This document shows, in pieces, positions 47,901 through 57,245 of a DNA stretch of 64,000 nt. How positions within the stretch are numbered: the first letter of the stretch is position 1; each line of letters starts with the position of its first letter. Under the pieces are notes generated by a model. That model was not told where the DNA came from. It did no database searches and saw only the letters and a list, made by a program, of their open reading frames with translations. The stretch comes from Euonymus europaeus (taxonomy: Eukaryota; Streptophyta; Magnoliopsida; Celastrales; Celastraceae). The position numbers and the translations under genes are program-made. Location of the stretch: NCBI GenBank assembly GCA_963580455.1, contig OY756968.1, positions 18,507,996 to 18,571,995 of the forward strand, in the 5' to 3' direction.

Positions 47901-50249
47901 CGGCAACAAGGTGAATTCTTTAACCCTTTGATAACCCATCATACAACTTTTGATTTTTGGTTGGCATATCTTGATTATGAACTTGTCAAATACAGGAAAT
48001 TGGGTTAATCATGAATAATAGAGCGGGTGCCGTTTGGGAAGGGCTTTTCTTGTAGCTCAGTGTGTTATTATGTACAAGAAAAATATTTCCCATTCTTTAG
48101 ATTCCCTGAAAGCTTTTTTTTCTTTCTATGCTATGTTTTGTTTTACTCGTAGAATAACCACAAGAAAATGAATTTTTGTTTATGCATAATATAATGTCAA
48201 CCCATATGTAGCCCAAGTGATAGTTGTAAATCTGGAGCTGTAAAGAATGGTCTAAGGCTCTAAGCTTAATCCTTTTAACAATGTGCGAGGAAAAAAATGT
48301 AACCCATCTTTAGATTTCCCTGAAAGCTGTATCCGGGGGTTTCTGGAAGATATTATTTGTCGTTAACTGCTAATAACTAGTTTGATGTTATCCACCTCTC
48401 TAATCTCTTGATCACTTTATCACGTTTACCTCACTTCTTTGCATATGTTATAAACATTCATTTACAAATTTGCTTCATTAATCTGGTGACTGCTGCCCAG
48501 GTTTATAGTGAACAGGACACATCGAAAATGCCACTTGAGCTTGGAAGTGCACTTTCCATTGAGCGTGAGTCAATTGACGATCCTGAAATTCGTGTTCAAG
48601 CACTGGAGGCTGTGTACTTGATCTTATTACAGGTAAGATATCAGCCATTATTAATATCTCTTCAAGACGAGTTAAACAAATTTAAAAATGTTTTAGTGAA
48701 AATGTTTGTGTACTAGATCTTATTACAGGTAAGATATCAGCCATTATTAATCTCTCTTCAAGACGAGTTAAACAAATTTAAAATGCTTTAGTGAAATTAT
48801 TTCTTTGAATGGAAAGGGTTACTCAATTTTGTGTTCGAAATTGCTTGTAATGGCTATACCTTGCAGCAAGGATAGTGCATTGATGGTTCTAGTGGTTAGT
48901 TTCATATAGATTTGGTGTCGGGTGAACTTGGTTCTTAAATAAAAGAAAAAAACTGGTTGAGATCAGTGTTTTGGGGTACACAATGTCTAGACCAAAAAAC
49001 TGAAGTAGACACTAAATATGTTAATTATATTATGTATTAGGGTATGAAAACTTTTTTGAACTTTAAAGTATCTTGCATGTTGCAAGGCAGTGAGGCTCAT
49101 GAAATAGTATATATATGTGGAAGATTAGAAAGAAAGAAAGAAAGAAACAATAGAATTTTCAATTATGGTAAAGCTCCATTGACTTTTTCGTTGATAGGCG
49201 TTTTAGTTTGATGGCGTTATGGCTCCTCCGTGTAATGATCTCTCTGAGGCTCTTTGCTTAGGCTCCTTGTAGGTTCTGTATGCATCTTCTATTTTAGCAT
49301 TGGAGAAAAAGAAACGTTTTAAAATCTCTGTATTTAGTGTTTTTGTATGTGAAACACAAGCAGTCACTAGACGTTGTTGTAAATCACCAGTCCGTTGTTT
49401 TGTCTGATTGTCCTCTCATGATCTCATCCCTTTTGATATACTTTACTGTTTCTTTTGTATTCACTGGTGATTGCATTGAGATATTAGGGAAATTAACTGA
49501 AGGGAAAAACTAGGGATTCATTTTAGATCTGTTAGACAAAACTCAGACTGACATTGTGCATTCCATTGAAAACAAAAGTTTGGACCAATCATGTCAGCCA
49601 CCTGAGGCTTCAGGGAAACACTGTAGTTTGTTATCCACTTATCTTGCCCAGTCCTCTTATAAGGCTGTTGAGTGTTCGTATAATAACCAAGGAAAAGTGT
49701 TCATGTGTTGACTTACAAGATGCTTCAGAGTTTTTTTTTTGAATAAACCGATGTTAATGCCCTTGGATATGGGAAGCTTGTAAACAGATGGAGGTAAATA
49801 CAAATCGACTGTTTGAGCTGAATTTGGGTGAAGTGTATCAAAATTGATATGCTAAAATTTTCAAAATTGTGCGTACTATTGTTACCAATGAGGTTGAAGC
49901 CTACTTACCTTCCAAATACTGGGGTAGACCACTTCAAAGAATTATGTTATAATTTAGAGAAACATCTAAGTTAGATCAAATCCTTTGCAGGAGGCGGGTC
50001 GGAGAGCCTTTTGGTCTATCAATGGACCTCGAATACTGCAGGTGGGTTATGAAGATGAGGAAGATCCTAAAGTAATGGAAACATACGAGCGAGTTGGCTC
50101 CTTGGTAAAGTGATTCTTCCTACCATTTTCCAGTTCTTTCATATAATGCTTTGCAGCTCTGTTTTACAACAAAGCATTGACAGCGTTCATCTTTTCAGCT
50201 GATTCAATCAAGTGGAACGGAGGAATCATCTGACGGGAAGTTGAATTAG
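44979..50249 (+). CDS. HGH1: HGH1-like armadillo-repeat protein
   Basis: Nine exons: 44979-45032, 45267-45389, 45636-45833, 46089-46167, 46655-46800, 47797-47910, 48501-48632, 49991-50104 and 50199-50249. All introns are GT-AG and the CDS is 1,011 bp (336 residues), the family's usual size. The N-terminal half is DUF383 (ALINLSQKSDLAAEMIE, VNLTQLDAG, DDPFDHVGSILVNIS), followed by VYGTIRNCCFE. DUF384 is at the C-terminus (KMPLELGSALSIERESIDDPEIRVQALEAVYLI, RRAFWSINGPRILQVGYEDEEDP). In yeast and animals HGH1 assists folding of translation elongation factor 2 together with TRiC; the plant role is inferred. Cytosolic, with no signal peptide seen. The exon 7 donor lies in a 96-bp tandem duplication. 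Confidence 0.95.
48612..48803 (+). repeat. 96-bp tandem duplication across the HGH1 exon 7 donor
   Basis: Copies begin GTGTACT at 48612 and 48708. Each contains ATCTTATTACAG|GTAAGATATCAG, so a second complete splice donor exists 96 bp downstream. In the second copy the TTG codon is TAG, which would stop translation if that donor were used. Confidence 0.92.
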
Positions 50250-50464
50250 AGTATTTTTTTTTACACAGGTTCATGTTGATCTTGCAATTGTTTTAGACGA
50301 ACTCAATGTTTGGTTGTGAATATCATGTGAAGTCAAGCTAATTTAAAGCATGGCTTTTGATCCGGTACCTAATGTTTATAAACATCATTTATCTATAAGC
50401 TTCCCGTTGGAGGATGACATTTTTGGCGAGATAGTCAAGAATGTTCACTTTAGAAATTATGGAT
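50250..50464 (+). other. HGH1 3' flank
   Basis: Non-coding; must contain the 3' UTR. The last nine bases (50456-50464, ATTATGGAT) are the target duplication of the MITE that follows. Confidence 0.45.
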
Positions 50465-50881
50465 GAAAAATGATATGTAGCCCATATTTTGGTAACTCAT
50501 GATAGTTCATATCTAATTTTTCTATTATTTTTTTATTATAATTAATTATTTTATTGTCTTAATCAATATACTGAATATTTATTTGGTTTTATGATTTTAT
50601 TCTTATTAATTATTAACCTGTTAGGGTTTAGCGAATTTGGTACCCTTGTGACTTAACACTTATTCTTTAGGTTATAACATAAAAATTTGATACACGAGCC
50701 CATTAAGGTTTAGCGAATCTATTATTTTTAGGATTTAACACTTATTGTTTAGGTTATAGCATGAAGATTTGATACACGAGTTATTTAGGGTTTAGCGAAT
50801 CCGTTTTTTTAGGATTCAATACTTATTGTTTAAAAATGGGTTACCATGAGCTTTTGAAATATATACTATTTATCACTACCC
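50465..50881 (+). mobile_element. MITE, copy 2 of a Mutator-like family
   Basis: It is flanked by 9-bp duplications ATTATGGAT (50456-50464 and 50882-50890). The ends are imperfect inverted repeats: GAAAAATGATATGTAGCCCA on the left, and GGGTAGTGATAAATAG read inward from the right. The inside has about three units of 70-80 bp with GGGTTTAGCGAATCCGTT-like cores (about 50625, 50706, 50789). A 9-bp duplication suggests the Mutator superfamily. Copy 1 is at 14341-14719. Confidence 0.75.
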
Positions 50882-50890
50882 ATTATGGAT

Positions 50891-51590
50891 TTTTGAATCA
50901 AAATGAAAACTCTGAGGCACTGGGGTGCTACAATATTTTAGATATATAAGAGGAATGATGAATCAAACTCATTCCATCCTCATTTCTCTTTTATAGAGAG
51001 ATAAATTAAATGCACCAAAATGGTGAGAATTGTTGATTTCCACAAGAGAATGAGTTTCAAATTTCAATGTCCAAAATACTATTTTACATCTATTAATTTA
51101 TTCCTCTTTAATTTTTATGTACAAAATTAAGACTTTTAATTATTATGAAAAAATGGTAATATGAAAATTTTGTTATATTAAAATTTAACACTCATACCCA
51201 GTATTCATTTCGTACAAAACATAAGTATTCTTATCCCACACTCATACTCATTGAATTGTGAACTAAATGTTCTGTTAGAATTTGTTTACTTCTCAAAGAA
51301 TTAAAGGGACATTTGTTATTCCGTAATCCAATCGAATGAGTATGAGCTGTTATTCTGTAATCCAATTGAATGAGCCTATTCTAAAATTTTATATGCTTTG
51401 GCACAAAGAATGAAAAAAGAAGAACATAATAGGAAAAAAAAGTAAGATAAATTTATAAAAGAAAACACATAAATAAATGACAGTAAAATAATATGAAATG
51501 GTGCATAAAAATGACACATACATTTTTGGATTGGGGCGGGATCCAAGAACCCGTCCTATCTCGACCCTGCCCTGGGTCAAGGGATAGAAT
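50891..51590. other. Gene-free AT-rich stretch
   Basis: Long A/T text with no credible ORF, RNA gene or terminal repeats. Two ATTCTGTAATCCAAT(C/T)GAATGAG phrases near 51318-51375 form a short direct repeat. Confidence 0.5.
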
Positions 51591-51745
51591 GTAAGTTGCG
51601 GGGGATAGAATGTAAGTTGCGGGTTATGCAGTCCAACAGTAAGGGAAGGAGGGTTTTCACGCTGCCCACCAAAGGGCGTGTCACTAACGCGACTCTAACC
51701 CGAGCACCAAAGACTCTAACCCGAGCACCAAAACACGCTGACAGA
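51591..51745. repeat. Short tandem duplications upstream of ORC6
   Basis: GGGATAGAATGTAAGTTGCG is doubled at about 51582-51622. GACTCTAACCCGAGCACCAA is doubled at about 51691-51732. The stretch is GC-richer than its neighbours. Confidence 0.85.
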
Positions 51746-51940
51746 CACGCTACTACTGAAAGTGGTGGATGTACAGCTATGACAATTAAACCCAATAACG
51801 TACTACTTTCCCGACTATAACCAGTTACCTCTTTTACCCAAAAACACTAAAATTTGAGACAAGCCGGTGGCCATTGAGCCACTGAGCCATTGGCCCAGTG
51901 GTTATCTCTTTCTAAGGATACTTGGCGTGGCGGTAAATAG

Positions 51941-51974
51941 TTCCCGGGAAATGGAAGTCAAAACGCGCGCCAAA
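51941..51974 (+). promoter_or_regulatory. E2F-type sites in the ORC6 promoter
   Basis: GCGCCAAA at 51967-51974 matches the reverse form of the E2F consensus TTTSGCGC. A palindromic TTCCCGGGAA at 51941-51950 is a weaker candidate. They lie 142-175 bp before the ORC6 start codon. Plant replication-licensing genes are commonly E2F-controlled in G1/S. Confidence 0.7.
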
Positions 51975-52115
51975 TATTCAAAAAGGAAATGAATAATTCA
52001 CGCAAAAAATATGTTCGGTTGTCTTACTGAATCGTGTCTTTTCTCTTCCGAATTGCAAAACTACTTGTCTTTGATTCTATGCCCTGAAACACCCAAAAGA
52101 CCAAAATTGCCTGAA

Positions 52116-54666
52116 ATGGATCTCGCCGATATCGCCAGAAAGCTCGGTGTCTCAGATTCAAAGCATGTCACCAGAAAAGCTGCGGAGCTCCGCCGTCTAT
52201 GTGATGTCCAGTTCGATTCCTCCATTATCGGAGTGGTCAGTATCTTTTCTTTCAATTTTTGCAAATCCGTAGAAACCCATTGACGAAAGTAGTGCAACTG
52301 CTTATTAATCCGAGAATTGTGTGTTTTGGCTGTCATTGCAGGGAGAGGTGTGCAAGGCTATCATCTGCTTAGAAATTGCCGCAACAAGGTATCTATTGCT
52401 TCCTGGTTTTTGCTTTTTATTAATCCATTGAAGTTTGAAATGCGTGCTTACAAAATTTTGTATAAATGGAGACAGTTTTCAGGTCATCTTTGATAGGCAG
52501 GCAGCGATAAGAATGAGTGGGATGTCAGAGAAGGCATACAACAGATCCTTCAATTCACTACAGAATGGGCTTGGTGTGAAGTGGGTTTCTTGTTTTTCGT
52601 TTCGTGATCCTATTATTGATGTATTTGTACTTTGTGGATTGGATCTAATTTGGAACTGGGATTATGGCTTGGCAGGGCAAAGTTGGATATAAGAGAGTTG
52701 GGGATTCAGTTTGGGTGCGTTAGGCTCATTCCATTTGTACGGAAGGGTTTATCGCTGTAAGTTCTCTGCCCCCGTAATTGAGGTCTTATTGTAATTTTGG
52801 TCATGGACTGAATGTGTTTAACTAAGATGCAATTATGTTTGTTGAAATGCCTGTGAGTATACGATCCCTCAAGTTCAGTTTAACTTTATAGATTTTTGTT
52901 AGCCCTAGCGAAAATTAAAAAATGATATTGTGCTGAAGCAACTAGTGATGCTTGTGGGTGACCAAAAGGTGTTAATTTGACAGGTATAAGGACCGCTTTC
53001 TTGCATCCTTACCGGCATCCAGGCAAGCAAGTGCTGATTTCACTCGCCCTGTCTTTACCGCTGTGGCATTCTATTTGTGTGCAAAGAAGCACAAGGTAAT
53101 CAGGACTACAATCTTTGTCAGATGATAGCTGGAAAATGTTCTATCCTTAAATTTTACTTATATTGAGTTGACATTATTTCTCAGCTCAAGATTGACAAGA
53201 TTAAATTGATTGAGCTTTGTGGCACCTCTGATGCTGAATTTTCATGTGTACGGAATGCTTTCACTCAACTTTTTAGCATTCCAAAATCATTTTTCCCCTC
53301 CCCTTGGCAAAGCATTTGCTTCTACTAATTTGCAGTTATGTGTAATATAGGTCGTTAACTCCATGAAAGACCTGTGTTATGATGTTTTTGGTGTCTCGAA
53401 GGAAAAGAAGGATCCCAAGGAAGTGAAAGGGAACCGAGGTAATTGCTTGTTTGTATTGACTCTTCATCTAAAAGACTTTTTGGTCGCCATTATTCTTGTA
53501 ACTATAATGCCAGTATAATTTATATTCTTGTCTTGTTTCCTGATTCACATTCATCTGTATGTAGAACTACTTGATGCATTACCTGAGAAAAGGAAATTTG
53601 AGGATGGTGGTTATTCATCTGATTACATATCTGAGGTATTATAGCAGTCCCTTAAAGTGTGCTTTAGTTCATGATTCTCATGCTAGAGATGCATTTATCT
53701 TTACTCTTTGATGGGTTTCATATTACAACATTCTATGCTGTTGCATTTGACTTGCTAGCATCCTTTAGATAACACTAGTCACAGGACTGATTTCTTGAAC
53801 TTTTAATTTTAGGCTTTGATAGCACTGCCATTTTTATGCTTTTTAAAATCGTTGATTCAAAAAACTCTATTACCGAAGTTCCAATTATCTCATGAGTCAC
53901 AGCAGTTTGTTTTGCTTTCTTATTTCTTTTAAACCTTCGTTATTGGATGTTTATTGATTTACCGGAATACAATGTGTTCCTGAGATATATATTAACCAAT
54001 GGAGGTTGCTATTGGACTGACATTAAGCCAAAGTGGCATGCTACAACATAATACAGTACAATTCATTTTGTGTTTCCTGTTGCTCCTTTGATTAATTAGG
54101 TTCTAGTCCCTTTTATCAATAGATAGAATTCTTAGTTAAAGTTATCCGACATAAATCTCCTACTGTGGGATCATAACTAACTCCGAGGTTCCACCAATCA
54201 GTTCAAGCTGGCTGGACCCAAGTGCCTCAATGGTTTGGATTTAAGTAATATGAATGATTGAGATTCTGCAATTTAGTTTCGTTGACAACTTGGGAGAGGA
54301 TTGGTCTTTGTCAGTTGTCATGGCATCTAGCTCAATATAGGGTGGTTCTAATCATTAAAAAAAAGTGCTTTAGTTTCTCATATGGCGTTTATATGGTGTT
54401 CTTGCAGCATCCGAGTTACAAGAAGTGCAAAAGAACGGAGAAAGTTACTTATGAGGGGTGGAAGTCATCTGTCATCTCATCTAATAAACAAAGCAAGACG
54501 AAAGGTGGTGAGGGTATTTCTGATTCACTTCCTTCCAATCTAACCAATGACTAATTAGTTAAACATAATTAATCTTATACTTCTCTCAGGTCCTGGCAAG
54601 CGAGCCATACAAACTCGGCTCAACTTTGGGAAGGAAGCCCCTGAGAGCCAGGAGTTGGAAGCTTAG
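52116..54666 (+). CDS. ORC6: Origin recognition complex subunit 6
   Basis: Ten exons: 52116-52235, 52342-52388, 52476-52580, 52676-52756, 52984-53095, 53185-53247, 53351-53438, 53565-53635, 54408-54507 and 54590-54666, giving 287 residues, the plant ORC6 size. The N-terminal TFIIB-like cyclin folds contain RKAAELRRLCDVQFDSSIIGV, IFDRQAAIRMSGMSEKAYNRSFNSLQN and IQFGCVRLIP. The second fold has RFLASLPASRQASADFTRPVFTAVAFYLCAKK. The tail is basic and hydrophilic. ORC6 binds origin DNA and helps load the MCM helicase. An in-frame ATG at 52011 would add 35 residues, but family members start near MDLADI. Exon 9 may instead end at 54504 (GT-GT alternative), dropping one Gly. E2F sites lie upstream. 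Confidence 0.95.
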
Positions 54667-55073
54667 TGAGGCATATCCTCTTTTGGTTACTTCTTTAGGA
54701 ATTCGAATGGGAAGAGTTTGATCTTGTGCTACTGTAAAGTTCAGAGTTTTATTTATTGTCAAGAGCTTTTATCAGTTCCTTGCTCACAATCCAATTATTG
54801 TATTGTCAATGCACAGAACTGTAGTTGATTATCTGATCACGGGAACAACATCTGCAGATTTTTTTTTGCATCGGTCTCCTTTAAAAAACTCCCCAAAACC
54901 AACCAAACTATATTTTTAAAATTTACAATGTCTATTCAATAAACTTCTGTGATGTGAGCCATTTCTGTTATCGTAATTACTTGTGCCAGGCAATTGAGTT
55001 GGGTAGTGATAGTAGATTGATAGGGAATATTGTTTGTTGAAGGCATCCATGTTTTGGTTTAGGGATTGAGAAT
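54667..55073 (+). other. ORC6 3' flank
   Basis: Non-coding. It must include the ORC6 3' UTR. AGAAT at 55069-55073 is the left target duplication of gypsy copy B. Confidence 0.5.
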
Positions 55074-55482
55074 TGTTGGCCCGAAATGGTGTCGTATTGC
55101 AATTGTGTCAGAGATTAAAGTCTCAACTGTAGAATATGAAAATCACACTGATTACTATCTAATTAAATCAAATGAAAGTACACAGATTACTTTGGGACCT
55201 TAGAAATCTTAGGTTTTTCAAGTCGATTGAAATGCGCTTTGTTGAGATTAATAGAAATAAAAGTAGAATGATTCGTTGATCCCCCTTTCTTTCATCTACC
55301 ACCTCTCTTAAGGTCCGTCTTCCACCAATTTCACCCATGTCTCACGTCCTGCCTCCATTAATCTCCATTTTTTCGGGCACAAATGTAAATTTCCAGATAG
55401 TGTAACTCAAACAAATTCTGACAATTGGTTATTTGCACAACTCCTGCCACGTGGCCCTCATTTTAAGTTGTTAGATCCACAT

Positions 55483-56855
55483 TAGGGATGACATCGGATC
55501 AGATATGGATCAGATTTTTCAAAATCCATATCCAATCCTAAATAAAAATAATGTATCCATATCCATATCCATATACTACGAATAAAAAAAATATAAATTC
55601 ATATCCTATCCACAGGATATCGGATTTATCCATGTAAGTATGCGACACATATTTTGCTAGCTTATGACACCAATTAAAATTTCATGATTATGAATCTAGG
55701 AACATGAAACCAAATTCTAAAGTACAAATAATATCAAAAATAATCCAAAACATAAAAAAAAAAAAATTAGAACCAAAGTCTAAACTCTAAAGTCCATAAA
55801 ACATCTCAAATCAAAATCTTTGCATCAAAATGTTAACTTTTATTGGTTATATAAGAATTCGGTTTGATTAGGAGTTAGGGATTAAAATTTGTGGTGTTAC
55901 ATTAGGGTTTATGGTGTTATTATGTTAGATTATAGTTTTTAGTGTTAGAGTTAAAAGTTAATAGTGTTAGGTATTAGGATTTGTGGTGTTAGGTTAGGGT
56001 TTATACTTGATGGTGTTATGGTTAGGGTTTATGGTGTTTGATTAGGGTTTCCAATGTTATAGTTAAAATTTACAATATCATGGATTATAATTTGTGGTGT
56101 TAGATTAAGATTTACAATGTTAGGGTTATGGTTTGCGATGTTTGATTAAGATTTTCATTGTTAGAATTAAAGTTTACAATATTAGGTATTAGAATTTGTG
56201 GTGTTAGGTTAGGGTTAGGGACTTAGGGTTTGTGGTGTTATAGGTTTAGAGGTTATGGTGTTAAGGGGTTAGGGTTTGCAGTGTTAGCATGTTACGTTAG
56301 GATTTACAAATTACAATCTCTTTATAATTTATAATGTTATTTTTAGGTTTAGGGTTTACAATTTTGTGTTTTTAGAATTTAGTATTCATTATTAACTTTA
56401 CTAATTAGGGTTTTAAAAATATTAGTCAATTAAATATTTTAATTAGTGGTATGAGATCATATCACATTATATAGTGTCATTACAAATTACAATTAATTCA
56501 TATTAAATAAAAAAGAAGCATACATATGTTGACAATTATAATGTATATAAATATATTAATACTATTAATTTTTAATTACATAAGTGTATATGCACTATAT
56601 TATATATAAATGTGTGTGTGTGTGTGTCGGGTAGAATTGGATTGGATATAATCGGATCAGATCGGATATTCGCACGTTCGGTTCGGGCGGATACGAATTT
56701 CGGATCAAATATGCCTAAATTCATATCCAATCCATATCCATTCAAAATATTCGGATTTTATCCATATCCAATATCCAGTCAACGGATTTTTCTACTATTT
56801 GACCGAATCGGATCCAATCGAAAACCCACTGATACGGACACATTTGCCATCTCTA
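55483..56855. mobile_element. hAT-like non-autonomous element in the gypsy LTR
   Basis: Begins TAGGGATGACATCGGATC and ends TTTGCCATCTCTA, inverted repeats of TAG(G/A)GATG(A/G)CA type. It is flanked by 8-bp duplications ATCCACAT (55475-55482, 56856-56863), both hAT hallmarks. No transposase. The interior 55850-56400 is a degenerate minisatellite of TTAGGGTTTATGGTG-like words. Confidence 0.85.
55855..56360. repeat. Degenerate TTAGGGTTT-containing minisatellite
   Basis: Units of roughly 20-30 bp share TTAGGGTTT(A/G)TGGTGTTA words and decay toward both ends. The TTTAGGG phase matches the plant telomere heptamer, but spacing is irregular, so it is not a telomere tract. Confidence 0.75.
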
Positions 56856-57245
56856 ATCCACATTCTCAGCTCAAACTGCTACACACTCCATACTAGATCT
56901 GAACTCTTCATGCTGGGCCACCGCTTCTTCTTGGATCACGTTATCTACTTGGGCATGCGCTGGCTGAACATCACGAGTTGATTATGTGGGCTTGGTTACT
57001 AGGCCTGGTCTTACATGGAAATGGTATTGACAATTGCCCATCTCAACTCAAATTCAACTATTTAAGTTGGATTTTTAGTTGATTTATGGTGCCTTTTTGT
57101 ATTTCGTTCAGTTACCATCATTAATTTGAACTCTCTAGCTGTTATCTCGGTTTCCTAAGTCTCGAAGACTCTCTTTTCAAATCCTTTCCCATACTTTTGA
57201 CACTTCTAGAATCACTTTCATCTGTTATCTCTTCTTACTCTCCTT

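Larger units (their letters stand above)
55074..57032 (-). repeat. 3' LTR of gypsy copy B, carrying a hAT-like insert
   Basis: Without the insert (1,373 bp plus one 8-bp duplication) it is 578 bp. Its two ends match the other LTR (55074-55195 and 56931-57032). The middle, including GGACCTTAGAAATC and the AAGAGAGGTGG segment in reverse, is shared with copy A, so this is the fuller form. Confidence 0.85.

Noticed and set aside
52011..52115. Upstream in-frame ATG for ORC6
   Set aside because: Would add 35 residues without family similarity; MDLADI at 52116 matches the expected N-terminus.
54258..54554. 98-codon ORF ending in SLPSNLTND
   Set aside because: It is ORC6 exon 9 extended into both flanking introns.
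55855..56360. Interstitial telomere tract
   Set aside because: TTTAGGG words occur at irregular spacing within longer units, and the block is enclosed by a hAT-like element.
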